Of a stretch of DNA of 64,000 bases, positions 23,680 through 36,500 are shown piece after piece (within the stretch, counting starts at the first letter, position 1; each line of letters starts with the position of its first letter). The DNA is from Undaria pinnatifida (Eukaryota > Sar > Phaeophyceae > Laminariales > Alariaceae). The notes beneath the pieces were generated by a model. The model was given only the letters and a program-made list of their open reading frames with translations, was not told the DNA's origin and searched no databases. The position numbers and the translations under genes were made by a program. Location of the stretch: assembly GCA_012845835.1 (NCBI GenBank), contig JABAKD010000022.1, positions 4,174,444 through 4,238,443 of the forward strand, read 5' to 3'.

Positions 23680-23958
23680 TTAACCCCTTTAGAGCCCGAC
23701 ACTACCTCCCTATACAAACTTCAAGTAAATTTGACCCCGCAAAAGGGTTTCCAGCTGTAAAGGCGTTAAGCAAACCGAAAGCGCAAACCGATGAACAAAC
23801 CCGTCGGCGTCCAGGTATACAAGACAACCATTTTGGAAAACAAGAACGATACATTCCGACGGTCTGGGGTTAACGCCTGTACAACTGGAAACCCGTTTTA
23901 GGGACAAAATTACTTCAAATTAGTATAGGGAGGGGTTTGGGAGCTCTAAAGGGGTTAA
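23680..23958. mobile_element. MITE-like element with TTAACCCCTTTAGAGC termini
   Basis: The left terminus TTAACCCCTTTAGAGCCCGA followed by CACTACCTCCCTATACAAAC is inverted at the right end (GTATAGGGAGGGGTTTGGGA, GCTCTAAAGGGGTTAA). About 279 bp. TTAA at both edges could be the duplicated target. Interior GTCCAGGTATACAAGACAAC resembles the other MITE family. Confidence 0.75.
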
Positions 23959-24841
23959 GGAGCCTCCTACAGCGATACAGAAAACGCGTGAGGAACCAGA
24001 GCAATAAGAAAGGCAGGCCTACATTAGCAGGAAAACAAGAAATCTGGGAGCTGTCATGCTGAAGCTGGCGTAGAACGCACACTCTCCCAAATAAGAACCT
24101 CGGGCTGGGACAGTGTTTCTGTTTCTTAGCAGGTCCTACACCATACTGACTAGCTTCCCACCATCGTAAGTATCGGGGAACGTTGCAGAAAATTCAAACA
24201 CGCGTCACGGGTCATTGCTCCCGGCAACGAGGCGTCCAAACGTGTGTACGGCAGTAATGAGCCGCTCAAGTTGCAGAGCCAGGTTAAAGCTGCAGAGAGC
24301 CAGGTTATCGAGTTCAATGTTGCTTGTCATCTATGAGACTGATGGGGACACGTTTCCTTGTCACACCGACACTCTTGGTGCAACCTGCATCGAACGCATC
24401 AACTAGATGCTTATGGACTGCAGAGTCCATATTCCAGTACCGATGACGTAAGAAGCGCCAGCGCCGGTGCTAAACAAGCGAATTAAAGCTCTCACAGACC
24501 ACTTACAGCGACGACACCGTCGCCGTAAGGCTGACGCGTTCTGATGACGGTCGACGGGCGGCCAAAGCACGATTGATGTCGTTTGAGCAAACTTCTTCCC
24601 ACAACACACGTGGCGTCCGCCTATACACGAAAACGTTCATGAGACGTTGTTCCCGAGGATAACACAAAAGTTATATGTGGCGTTCCTTTCATAGACGAAA
24701 GCGCTTTCTACACGAGGTGCTTTCTCGAGGAGAACGCAAAATGACAGGAGAAGGGGAAAAGCCATCCGAACCAGTCTAAATATCTAGGGCTTTTCGCGGT
24801 TCGCATCTCTTCTCGGCATACCATACCATACCAGTCGGATC

Positions 24842-25012
24842 GTGTCCACAGGATGACCCGGCCCGACCCCGTGATATTTGAAAACCTCCTGACCCGACCC
24901 AGCCCGACCCCTCCCGTGATATTCCAAACACCTCCTGACCCGGCCCCAATCGACCCGCGAGATTTTGATAAACTCCTGTGACATGATTCACGGGTCCGGT
25001 CGTGACCCGTGG
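24842..25012 (+). repeat. GACCCGACCC minisatellite-like repeat, copy 2
   Basis: Units such as CGTGATATTTGAAAACCTCC followed by TGACCCGACCCAGCCCGACC, about 40 bp each, ending GACCCGTGGAAAGCCTTG. Confidence 0.7.
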
Positions 25013-25929
25013 AAAGCCTTGAAAACATCTGCTACTCTTGTTGGTGTTCGGCGTACGGTAGGCCACTGTCACCACCACCTCAGAAATATCAACGCTAAAA
25101 GTAAAGACTATCACGAAAAACGTGTTTTAGCGGCATTGTCTCGTCAGAAACTTCAACTTTTAAGCTATTCAATATGGTCTAATTCAGAAAATTGACCGCG
25201 TCAATGCCGAAGGCTTACTAACGACCCCCCTTCGTCGCAGTCACCAGGTTCAATCAGTTTATTGGTCGATCGTTGCAAGGCATTCACGCCTCGCGTCGGG
25301 GTGCTCACCAGGTGAAGCCCCCGCCGCAATACCACGCCATGGTGCCCTTCTACAGAATTGCACGGTACTGTACTATGCTCCGACGCCCACCGCGGGCACC
25401 CGTAACACGTTCGCGTACTGCCATGCGCGGCTCCGCGCAACAACAATCTACCAAAACCTCCTACAGCACGTACTCTATTTAGCGTAGACAGACGACCCCC
25501 CTTCCCCACTTCCATTGCTCATATCCCAATGTTGTTGTTCTCACATTAACTCATCGCCATGACGTAGTACTAACTTAGTGCGTGGTCTCAAGACAGGCCC
25601 CGAAACCCCCCCCGCCGTAAAAGGATAAGAATAACCCAGGAAAACACGTGAACCCTCGACACCATTTAATAGCTGGCACCACTCTGGGCGGAAGTATAAA
25701 GACCATCGTCGCGTTAACATCAACACAAAACGGTGCTTACACTTCCGTCCAGAGTGGTACATCGCTTCGCCAGGTATTCTTGGAGCGACAATACTCAGCG
25801 TTGAGAAACAATGGACCCTCTCGAGGGTAGACGAACCCTTGCTTGGTTGACCCTCTATAGCTACCAGAAAACTATCTCACGCCAAGTGCATGTTGTTTGT
25901 CGCAAAAACGATGGTGCAGTTTGGCCAAG

Positions 25930-26192
25930 ACTACGGCAACAGGGGATGCCCCTATTTTCACCACCGGATTTCGAGCCAGTCGCACGATTGACATCGTACC
26001 TCGCGGAAAAAAAAAATAGGCGATTTCTCTGGCGCAGGGTAGCTTGCCATTCTAGTGCAGATTCACATCGCTAAATCGAAACAGCACAACAGGTTTAGAC
26101 AGCAAAAGGAATAGGGGGGTCACTGGCGCGAGTGATCCTGCGCTAACACTGCGAAAAAAGGCCCCCAAAAGTGACCCCCCTGCTACCGTAGC
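25930..26192. mobile_element. CTACGGC...GCCGTAG element, copy 2
   Basis: It starts GACTACGGCAACAGGGGATG and ends AGTGACCCCCCTGCTACCGTAG. It shares CCAGTCGCACGATTGAC and GGGGTCACTGGCGCGAGTGA with copy 1. Confidence 0.55.
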
Positions 26193-26455
26193 CTGAGTGC
26201 AAGTGGTAGGAAGGAGGGTTCATTCACCTCCTTTAGAACCCCTTTTACAACTTCTAGGAATTTGTGTCGGACACATTCCACTAATAGGACGGTAGAGGCG
26301 CACCCCATTTTTCCTGAGCCTCCTTGCCTGAGGAGGCCTATACCTAATACACCTCATACAGTACCCCCCAAAAAGGCATTTCAACCATTTATGACCACAA
26401 CCATGGCTTACATTAGGTGTAAAATTCGTTCATACTGCAAAGCACGAACGGCATG

Positions 26456-26634
26456 AAGGAGGTTTCATCCCATTTATTATCCTCGCACCATTCTCGTGCC
26501 CCCCTCCCAGTAGTAACTCAAATCCGGGGTCACATAGCGGGCCCTCCCCCCCCTTCCCCCCTCCGGTACGTGCCTTCAGTTTTATCGCGAGAAAAATTCA
26601 GCATTTTCTTCCCTCGTCGACTCGCGTCGAATAG
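26456..26634 (-). repeat. SINE body, 5'-truncated copy
   Basis: Inverted copy: TCCCATTTATTATCCTCGCA ... AGTAACTCAAATCCGGGGTC ... CCTCGTCGACTCGCGTCGAA. It abuts a fragment of the ACGCGTGCTACGAT MITE (26632-26709). Confidence 0.75.
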
Positions 26635-27504
26635 TTGGGCTATAAGGAGCCTCGTCAAATCAGAATATATTCATCCCCAAAACGTGCCACCTTAAGTTGT
26701 AGCACGCGTGGTGGGGAAAGTTTCGCAGCAATAAAAGGGCTGAGAGGCACCGCATTGTTTTCGTACAGTAGCGTCTCTCATTTACCTTTTCGTTATTGAG
26801 ATGCTATCATACTCGCCGAGGGGTCGAGGCAAGACTCCCCCGCGCTCAGTCATATACAAAGCAAACTTTTCCAATAAATAAAAAGCAACATACAATAACA
26901 CCGTGCATAACACTGTGCACAGCTCAAACGGAAAGCTGAACAAGATAAAAAAGCAAAAAAAAAAGTGCAAAACACCGTGCACAGCGCAAACGGCACGCTG
27001 CGGCTGGTTACAGAGGTTATTGCTCCGAAATATCCCACCCGCCGGCTGGCCTACTGTTCGATGGTATCAAAAACGGACGGCGCGATGTGGGGGCAAAGGA
27101 GAAATCGATCAGCTCAAAGTCGACAAGCAATTGTTTGCGAGATTTTGTAGAGACAAGGCGTTCGGGATCAGGCGGTTACAAAACCATGGAACTTGGTACA
27201 AGACATACATGAAGGAATGTCGACACCCGTTTTAAAAACAATGCAAAAGACGCCTCAACTGCCAGATCCAGGACTACGCGCCGAACCTCATCTTTGCAAG
27301 CTGCGTGTGATGCTTCGATCGCACAGGCACTACGGGGCGTGCGTGTCTTCACGAAGGATACAGATCGGTGACCCCCCTCCCTGAGTGCTTCGCAGTACCA
27401 GGGTCTTGCTTCGAAAACTGAAAATTCCGTCCTCTCACAGTACGTACCGCGTTCAAAGATAACATAACCGAGAAAAGGCGCTAGGCTGCCTGTTGCTCCA
27501 TTCA

Positions 27505-30500
27505 CTACAGCTGCCAAACAGAGTGCACGCCGTTGCCTCTCACCATGAAATCATCTTCAAACGCGATGGAAGCACTTGCATCCTCTGACGCCGCAACTTC
27601 GGAGTTGGACGCCATTTTCGACTCATCGAACAACGAGTCGTACGACCGGAGTCGCTTCTCCTCTTCCTGCAGCAAATAGAGTGTCGCAGGCAGAATCACA
27701 CGACAACAGGCAGCATTGTTTTAGGGTAGCAGACAGCATTGCAGGATAGCAGGCGGCAATAGAGGGTAGAAGGGAACATTGGAGTAGTAGCAGGCGCCAA
27801 CGTGCAGCAACAAGTCGCAAGGCGGGGGCGGGTCGAAGCGGGATGGGGCGCCTGCAAGGAGCGGCAAGGTAGCAGCGCGACCGTCAACGGAAAACACGGG
27901 CAGATTTTAATTTACACCACGCCTAAAACATTTTGGAGACCCCTTTCGAGGTCGCTGTCGCGACCGCCGACCGCCGACCTGAATTCTGCGTTAAGCCAAA
28001 GCACACAAGTTGACCACAGCAGCTACATATGTCCTGCTACGCGTAGCACCAGGCACTACTGTCTTAGAGGCAAGTCTTATCATCTGGCCTCATGTCATAT
28101 ACCGTAACTTTAGCCAGCAGCAAGCACCACATCCATACCGTTAGCAACGACTCAAATGCATCCCTGACCTTACATTCCGGTGTATGAAGTACGATCGTTA
28201 GCCGATAGTGCAACAATCGTTACATAGGTGCGACCGTTAGACTAGACAGTTCGAAGTCGACGAGATCCGGTCCTCGTCGCGCGTTCACCAGGCGCACACG
28301 GTTCAAGGCAGCCATAACGGTGCCCGAGGAAGCAAACCAAACGTTGCGGATGTGTTCACAGTTTCCTTCTGAGCGAAAATATAGGGAACATTGACCATTG
28401 GATATGATTATTGTATTGTTCCTTATATTCCCAGCCGATACGGCATACCAAGCGAGATAACAGAGCCCATTTCGGCGAATGATAAACCCCTGTATGCACC
28501 CTGCTCGCCGCCGCGAGAGATATGGCGCTCGGCAGATGTGTACTGCCGTTGCTGCTGTATATGGCTCCAGCTGTTGTTTTTGTGCTGCGGCTACTGCTGC
28601 GGCTACTGCTGCTTCTTCTGCTGCCACTGCTGATGAGAGGTTGTGGTAAAAACAGAGCAGGCGATTCGAGACTGGGCGGGTAGCGGGCCATTTTTTTACA
28701 AACAAAACAAAAAATAACAAAATGTAAAAGTTTATCAAAATTTGAAAAACAATTTGTGGTGCCCAATCCAGGTCTCTTGCAATAGCACCCCGATTTTTTT
28801 GTTTTTATTGAGGCACCAGCCGCCCCATCCCCAGCCACCCTCTCTCGGCCGATGCCGGCCAAGTCGCGACGGAAATCGGCAGCCCCGGCCTCTTGAAGTC
28901 GAGGAGACCCGGTCCTCGTCGCGCGTTCACCAGGTGCACACGGTTCAAGGCAGCTATAACGATGCCCAGGAAGCAAAACCAACGTTGCGGATGTGTTCAC
29001 AGTTTCTATATGGACGAAAATAAAGGGAACGTTGAACACTGGATATGTTATTGTGTTGTTCCTTATATTCCCGGCCGACACGGCATACCAAGCGAGATAA
29101 CAGGGCCCATTTCGGCGAATGATACACCGCTGTCTGCACCCTGCTCGCCGCCGTGAGAGATATGGCGCTCGGCAGATGTGGACTGCCGTTGCTGCTGTAT
29201 ATGGCTCCAGCTGCTGCTGTTTTTGTGCTGCGGCTACTGCTGATGAGAGGGTGTGGTAAAAACAGAGCAGGCGATTCGAGACTGGGCGGGTAGCGGGCCA
29301 TTTTTTTACAAACAAAACAAAAAACAACAAAATGTAAAAGTTTATCAAAATTTGAAAAACGATTTTGATGTCCAATCCAGGTCTCTTGCAACAGCGCCCC
29401 GATTTTTTTTTGTTTTTATGGAGGCACCAGCCGCCCCATCCCCAGCCACCCTCTCTCGGCCGATGCCGGCTAAGTCGCGACGGAAATCGGCAGCCCCGAC
29501 CCCTCGAAGTCGACGAGATCCGGCCCTCGTCGCGCGTTCACCAGGCGCACACGGTTCAAGGCAGCTATAACGATGCCCGAGGAAGCAAACCAAACGTTGC
29601 GGATGTGTTCACAGTTTCCTTCTGAGCGAAAACATAGGGAAGGTTGACCATTGGATATGTTATTGTATTGTTCCTTTATGGTATTGTTCCTTATATTCCC
29701 GGCCGACACGGCATACCAAGCGAGATAACAGGGCCCATTTCGGCGGATGATAAACCCCTGTATGCACCCTGCTCGCCGCCGCGAGAGATGTGGCGCTCGG
29801 CAGATGTGTACTGCCGTTGCTGCTGCATATGGCTCCAGCTGCTGTTGTTTTTGTGCTGCAGCTACTGCTGCGGCTACTGCTGCTTCTACTGCTGTCACTG
29901 CTGAGAGGTTGTGATAAAAGCAGAGCAGGCGATTCGATACTGGGCGGGTAGCGGACCATTTTTTTACAAACAAAACAACAAATAACAACAAAATGTATCA
30001 AAATTTGTAACGCAATTCGGGGTGTTCCAAGTGAGCTGCTTGTCTCAGGGAGACGGAACGCAATCCCTTGCCAAATAAAGCCAGCTCAGCGACGTCTAAT
30101 ACGCCGAGCACCGCCACGGAGCTCGGCCGAGATCCAGACATGCTTCATGATGTACCCATGGCAGTCTTGCTTGCCCCGCAGCCGAAAGTGTGAGAAGAAA
30201 CGGCGGCAGGAGAGCAGCGAGCCAAAAAAAAAACAAGATAATATTTTACATTAATATAAATACATACAAGGGCTCCGCATGGGCGCCGGCATTCGCCGGC
30301 GCCCATGCTTCGGGTAGGGCAGGGCAGCACTTCGACCACTTAAGGTGTAGCTGTCCGATTTGGCATGCATTGAACTTTAAAGTAATGCCAAGAGTTTCAT
30401 ACGAACATGGGATTCTGAAAGTCATGCTTTGACAAATTTTAAAAGAAAAAACGTAATATTATACAATATAGAAGGCAAGGATAGGCGAAACAAACTATTA

Positions 30501-33500
30501 AATCGCCGTCAAGTAAAAGTTGGCGTCTATCAAACAAAAATACCGAAAAGAGTATTATTGAGAACCTGCGTCGCCTCTAGGCGAAACAAAAGAGGCCTTG
30601 GCATTAATGAAGAGACTGCACTGCTGTCCCCGTGGCAATGGAGGTTCGAAGTCGACAGGATGCAAAGTCGGTTCGCATCAAACGTCGACATGAGGACATG
30701 TCAGCCGGCGAGGTTTTGGAAGAAGATTGCTTTGTTTGTTACGTGAAGGCTGTCGCATTGATTGGTCTGCGTGGTCGCGGGCGAGGAGGAAAACGTAGAA
30801 GAGGAGGGCGATCTCTCGTTGAGGCGGCGTTGTCTAAGATTGGTGCGGGGGTGGCTTTGCTCGTACGGGAGGTTGGCGTAGCGCTTCTTCTCTGTTTTTT
30901 CTCGGGAAGGCGGGATATGTGTGTCTGCTGTCTTTTCTTCGTGGGGGCTTTCACGTTGTCGAAATTGGACGCGTCCCCTCAATGCATAATATCCGGAGTG
31001 TCTCTACCATGACGACTGCTGATAGTGCCGTGCGTATTTCCTAGAGACTGACATATTATTTACTGGTAGTAATAATAATAATATACCTTTGCAACATTTT
31101 TTTTCTTCATCCCATTTATTATCCCCGCACCACTCTCGCGCTCCCTCCCAGTAGTAACTCAGATCCGGGGTCAATAGCGGGCCCTCCTCCTCCCTCCCCA
31201 CTTCGGCACGTGCTTTCATTTTTACCGCCAGGAGAATCCAGCATTTTCTTCCCTCGTCGACTCGCGTCGAACCAACCCACGCTGCTAGGCGCTCTCAGCA
31301 GTTGATTGATGCCTGTTTTTTTTTTTTTGCATTTTTGCAAATAAAGTCAAATCTCATCGTGGTGGGTGTCGAACTCAAGGACAACCAAACGTTAGTAGTA
31401 TTCGAGGGTAAAACCACTATTATTAATAGACCACCGGGGCGGCCGGCTGACAAATGATTAAAAAAAAACAGGATCTTTGCAAAGAGATTACATTCCCTCT
31501 CCCATATTGTATGATATTACGATGGTTGACGCGATATGTATAGAATAAAGCGCCAAATACATAAATATCAGCGTACGCGGAGTTTTAGATATCATGAATA
31601 ACGAACGACCGCGATGGCAGAGCACGGCAAAGCATAGCGCGTCGCTCTGCTGAGCTAGCGGTGCGCTGCTGAGCTGAGCCGCAGGGCACTGCACGGCGCT
31701 TCGTTGCTGTAAGCTATAGCGCTGCGATGGGGTGCTGGGCGGTGTCGAGCTGATGAGCCAAGCCCAGATCTCAGCCGCTGAAGCTTCGTCAAGTACAAAA
31801 CAAATGGTGCGAATCAAAGAAAAGCTAAAGCTGGACCGTTCCGCAACTAATGCACAGCTGTCAGGCGGCAATTAGCGGCAGTAGGAAGTTCAACTTACTA
31901 GACAAAAAGGAAGAAAAAATCGCGAAAAAGTTCAAAATCGTGTTGGCAGAAAAACCAAGTTTGCAGGAAGCAGCTGAAAGGTCAAGAAACAGGCAATATT
32001 TCAGTTGTTGTTGTTGTTGTCGTTCTCACATTAACTCGCATAATCAAGTCCGTGGTCACAGGACAGGCTCCAGTCACTCTGGAGCTGAGGAATACCCTAG
32101 GGGAAAAACACAAACCAAAGGTGGTACACGCATAAATCACAGCTGACGCAATTCATGCCTCCACCAGAAACATATAAAAGTGAAATCGGGAGTCAGTCTA
32201 CGATGTGCCAGGTCCATACCGGTGCATACGTCTCATTACTCGCGCCTGGGAAAACCGACTATACCGCTTGCCAACCAAGAAAGACTACCACGTATATATT
32301 ACACGTGGTATCTATCACTACGCATGCGCACAACAGACGCAAGTCAATTGGAAAAAAGAAACAAAGAAGAGAAAGGAAAGGAAATAAATGGGTGCATGGG
32401 GCCAAGAAAAAGAAAAGGTAAATAAATTTTGGGGGGTCTACTGGCGAGTCTTGCCACCAGCACGATGCCACGTGGTTTTTCGACGATCTACAGCAGTACC
32501 ACGAACGACTTCCGATACACCCACCGAAGCACGGACCACCGGACAATTACGCGACCGACAGCTGGCCGTGGTTGTCACGTGTCTTTTGTGTTGGGGGCCC
32601 CTGTGCGCTGCCTCTTGTTGGCTCTTGTTTGGGTAAAACATGCGGTGTGCTCGATGGTCTCACGGCACCAGAATCAGAACGTCCGCTCGTACGACGTATC
32701 ATTCTTACAGGAAATAAATGTAATACGACCTGGTATTTTTTTCTCCATCAACATGAACATAAAACGGTTGTTATATTGGACAGAGTGATGCGTGTACGAC
32801 TAAACTTGCCAACGGCACTCGTACTGCACTTTGAGCTATCTGCTGTGGTTCTGGTTGCTACTAGTTGCTGCTGTATGTGCTAGAAGTTTCGCCCTTCGGC
32901 TACTGCTGCTGCACCTGATGTTGTGTGTTTGCCAATGTTGTCAGTTGGCGTTCATGCTCGTCGTACATACTGATGTTCTCACCCAGTACGTACGGGTTTC
33001 CTCGTACCTCGACGGCACAACGACGAGCTCAAAACAGAAGGGAGGTGACATGAAATGGCATGGACAATGGCCACAAAGAGGCGAGCACAGCGGGATAGTT
33101 CGCTGCGAATCAACCGCACTCGTTCATGCCTACAGCAGAGGCTGCCTGGAGTGTCAGCGGCCGTGCTAAAGCCAAGGCCAAAGGCCGAAGAGACGGCTCT
33201 TTTACCTGCTTGAGATGCTGTTATATATAGACTATTGGACAGAGTGATGCGTGTACGACTAAACTTGCCAACTGCACTCGTACTGCACTTTGAGCTATCT
33301 GCTGTGGTTCTGGTTGCTACTAGTTGCTGCAGTATGTGCTAGAAGTTTCGCCCTTCGGCTACTGCTGCTGCATGCACCTGATGTTGTGTGTTTGCCAATG
33401 CCGTCAGTTGGCGTTCATGCTCGTCGTACATACTGCTGTTCTCACCCGGTACGCAAAGTTCCAAACATTATCACGTACCGTTTGGAAATGATGCCAATTT

Positions 33501-36500
33501 TGTAAATCATTCAGGCGTTGCAGCCATTAAGATTCAACAATTTTTCCAAAATTCCTCCTCGACACTCGCTCGTCTCGCTCGGCGCCCGTCCGCGTTCACG
33601 TCGATGTGCGGAACGGACACGGCAGGGCGAGGGGCGTTGGAGCCGCCCCCCGAAGGCGGCGCTCGAACCAAGCCATATTCGACCGAGAATTCCAGTTCCG
33701 CGAATCGCATACTTAGGCCGAGACAAAAAACTCCTGACCAAAGTCCATGACACCAAGGAATGGCTCTATATTCAAGGAATGATTTTATATATGTTTATTA
33801 TCATTCTTTTTGGGGGTGATTCGGTCGGGAGTTTTTTTCGCCTCGGCCTCAGTATGCGATTCTCGGAAGTGGAATTCTCGGTCAAATAGCTTTGTTCGAG
33901 CGCCGTCTTCGGGGGGCGGCTCAAACGCCTTTCGCCCAGCCGTATCCGTTTCGCACCTGGCCGGGATCGGGTACGTGGGCTGAGCGAGACAAGCGAGAAG
34001 TGCGCAAATTTTTGTATTTGGGCGGTATACGCCCGAGCTATTCTTGGATCTTGGCATATGCAGAGCTTGAACGCGAAAAACATATGGGAGAACAATTATT
34101 TCCAAGTTGGCATTTTTTCCAAAATGGCTTCTTATTTCGTCCCCACCACACTTTTTTCATGGTCACACCTCGAAGCGTTTGGCCTATTCTGCACATTATA
34201 TGACTGACTGTTGTGTCGTAGCTTTTTGATATCGGATTTCAAGGTTAAATGCCTTTGTTCGAGCGTTCGTTGTCTTCGAGGGGGGCCGTTCCCTACCCAA
34301 CAACATTACACCCAGTGTCCGTGCTGATTCTTCATCCTAGAGAGATGCAACTTATTATTTTGTGGTCACAGACTGTGAGACAGAGTAAACCCAACATTCG
34401 CAATTAATCAAGGTATAAAGCAAGTGAAATGCTAGCGTACCGGGTGCGAGAACACAACAAAACAGGCCAGACCATTAAAAATAGAAAACAAGTAAAACGA
34501 ACGGAGTCGCTTTAAAAAATCGCAGTACGAGAAACAATGTTTTGTCAGTCTTTTTCATTGCCGCTCCAACGAGTCGTTCCGTATATATCGGTCCACGATA
34601 CACCATCCATCTTTCAGGACCGCGAAATAAATATCCTACACTAATTCCATGTATATTTATCCCCACAAACGAAACGTGGATGCACTTCTAAAGGTACGTG
34701 TGATTATCAAGCAAGGTAGTAGTGTTTCGAACGCTTTGTTGCGTGGTTGCAAGAATTGCGCTGGCTACTGACTGTTGTTGTTGCTGGTCAATACATCGTG
34801 TGCACCAGCAATTAATTGATGGCATTATAATAAGTATAGGGATCTTCTTGAAAATGTCACCTCGTATTGGCCGGAATTAACCGATGATACAGAGTAATAG
34901 GGATCTTCTTGACAATATCTCCTGTGCGCCACAGCAATCGACGATATAGCAGTATCATAAAAAATAGGGATCTTCTGCACAAAAAGCTCGTGGTACCTAT
35001 CGCTACGCATACGCACGTCAGACGCAAGTCAATAGGAGAAGAGAAAAAAATAGAAAAGACACAAGAAAGAAAAGGGATATTACATTCCGATTCAAGATAA
35101 CCCCATGTCAAGCCGAAGCAGGCGCTCATTGTTATTATCTGTTGTGGGCAATATATATGGCTGTTAGTATGCCGGGACATGGCGATTTGACCGCTCTTCT
35201 TATTATGTCCTGAATGGCTTTATCGTGACGCTCTGGGCACCAACTGCGTAGATTCATCCCGAGGTCGAGCGTTTGGTAAGAACTGCGGTCGCAAGGCAAT
35301 TTTTTGCCCTACGCGAGTATTTTGCAAGAAAACCCGCGAAAATATTAGCGAGCTTAGGTTTCTGACCCAATAAGCGAATGAAATCGGAATTTCAGCGACA
35401 TTTTTCGGTGCCGCATAAGCGACAAAGAGGTGATTATTTGGGCACAGCAGGTATTCTATGATTATTCGACCACTATGCCAGTGAGTCAAATACGCACTGT
35501 TTTCGTCAAATTCTAGGCTTTTGTCCACGGTTGGTTATTATGCTCGAGTCGTGAGTCTTAGTTCCGCATATTATAATGGCATCCCGCTTTTCTTTGAGCA
35601 CCCCATTCATTTGTGTTTGAAATTAATGGTGCTTACAACCGGGGAGCCCTGAATCCTGCATACACATGGCTCCAATTCACAAATTCATATTGCGTTTGGT
35701 GCTGTTGTTGCATTTCAAGTGTTTTCTCATCCTCATTTTGAGCGTGCTTGCTCGGCACGCCAACCTGATATAGGCTCAAAATCGATGTTTTTTGCGACCT
35801 ATCATGCAAATAACTAATTGAACTGCGCTCGCATTGCAAATGTTCGCCGTATGCGAGAAGAATGCGAGAGAACCCGACTCGGTCGAAATAATTGTGAGCT
35901 TATTGAGTCAAAGCCTACCAGCGAATCACGAGAAATAAGCCAACGGAGTCGGGGTTGAAACGCCGTGCGGGGAGGTATATCGACCCGGGAGATCATCGTA
36001 TTAGTTCCCGCGTTGCTGGGGCTGTAGAGATGCGGAGGATTTCTGAACCGGGGATGGGGCCCTATCTCCCCCGTGTGCGACGGAGCTGCCTCCCATCGGT
36101 TGGTGAGCCTCAATCATCCTCCTACTAGGGTGGGGGGCCGCTGTGGACCCCGAACCATTCAGCGATTCTAGCCTGGAACTGGGGTTTCCACACCGTGGGG
36201 GGCGGTGTCGACCCGAGATAACTCGGTTTTTTTCCCGCGTTTGTCTAATTTTTAGATATATGGAATGACCCCTTGTTGGTTATATAGAACTACCCACTGA
36301 GCTACGCAGTTACGTGACTACGTGGGCCAGTGGGTAGTTCTATAAAACCAACATAATATATGTTTGCGAGTCCGCCAATTGACTCTCACCGACTTCGTAA
36401 CAGGGATCTCCGGGGCTCTCTCCCCTCGCCACGCACTACCACCGTAGTACTCAGGAGAAAACTATCACAACCATTCACGTCTACAGCGCGCACGCTCGCA

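Larger units (their letters stand above)
18238..27504. other. Intergenic region between converging ARM and CCDC25 genes
   Basis: About 9.3 kb with no exon chain I can defend. It holds MITE copies c-e, the TTAACCCC element, two CTACGGC elements, inverted pairs at 19.2 and 20.15-20.6 kb, the SINE fragment at 26456 and the GACCCG repeat at 24842. An open frame at 18892-19143 and another at 26903-27235 have no recognisable domain. AT-rich sequence at 18260-18520 follows the ARM stop and may include its 3' UTR. Confidence 0.6.

Noticed and set aside
28356-29375. 339-codon minus-strand open frame
   Set aside because: It runs through the tandem 610-643 bp units and repeats itself with them. No domain and no splice context; the openness follows from the repeat.
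30632-31012. 126-codon open frame as a gene
   Set aside because: No recognisable domain, composition switches from Arg-rich to Leu/Cys/Phe-rich, and it lies deep in a repeat-filled intron.
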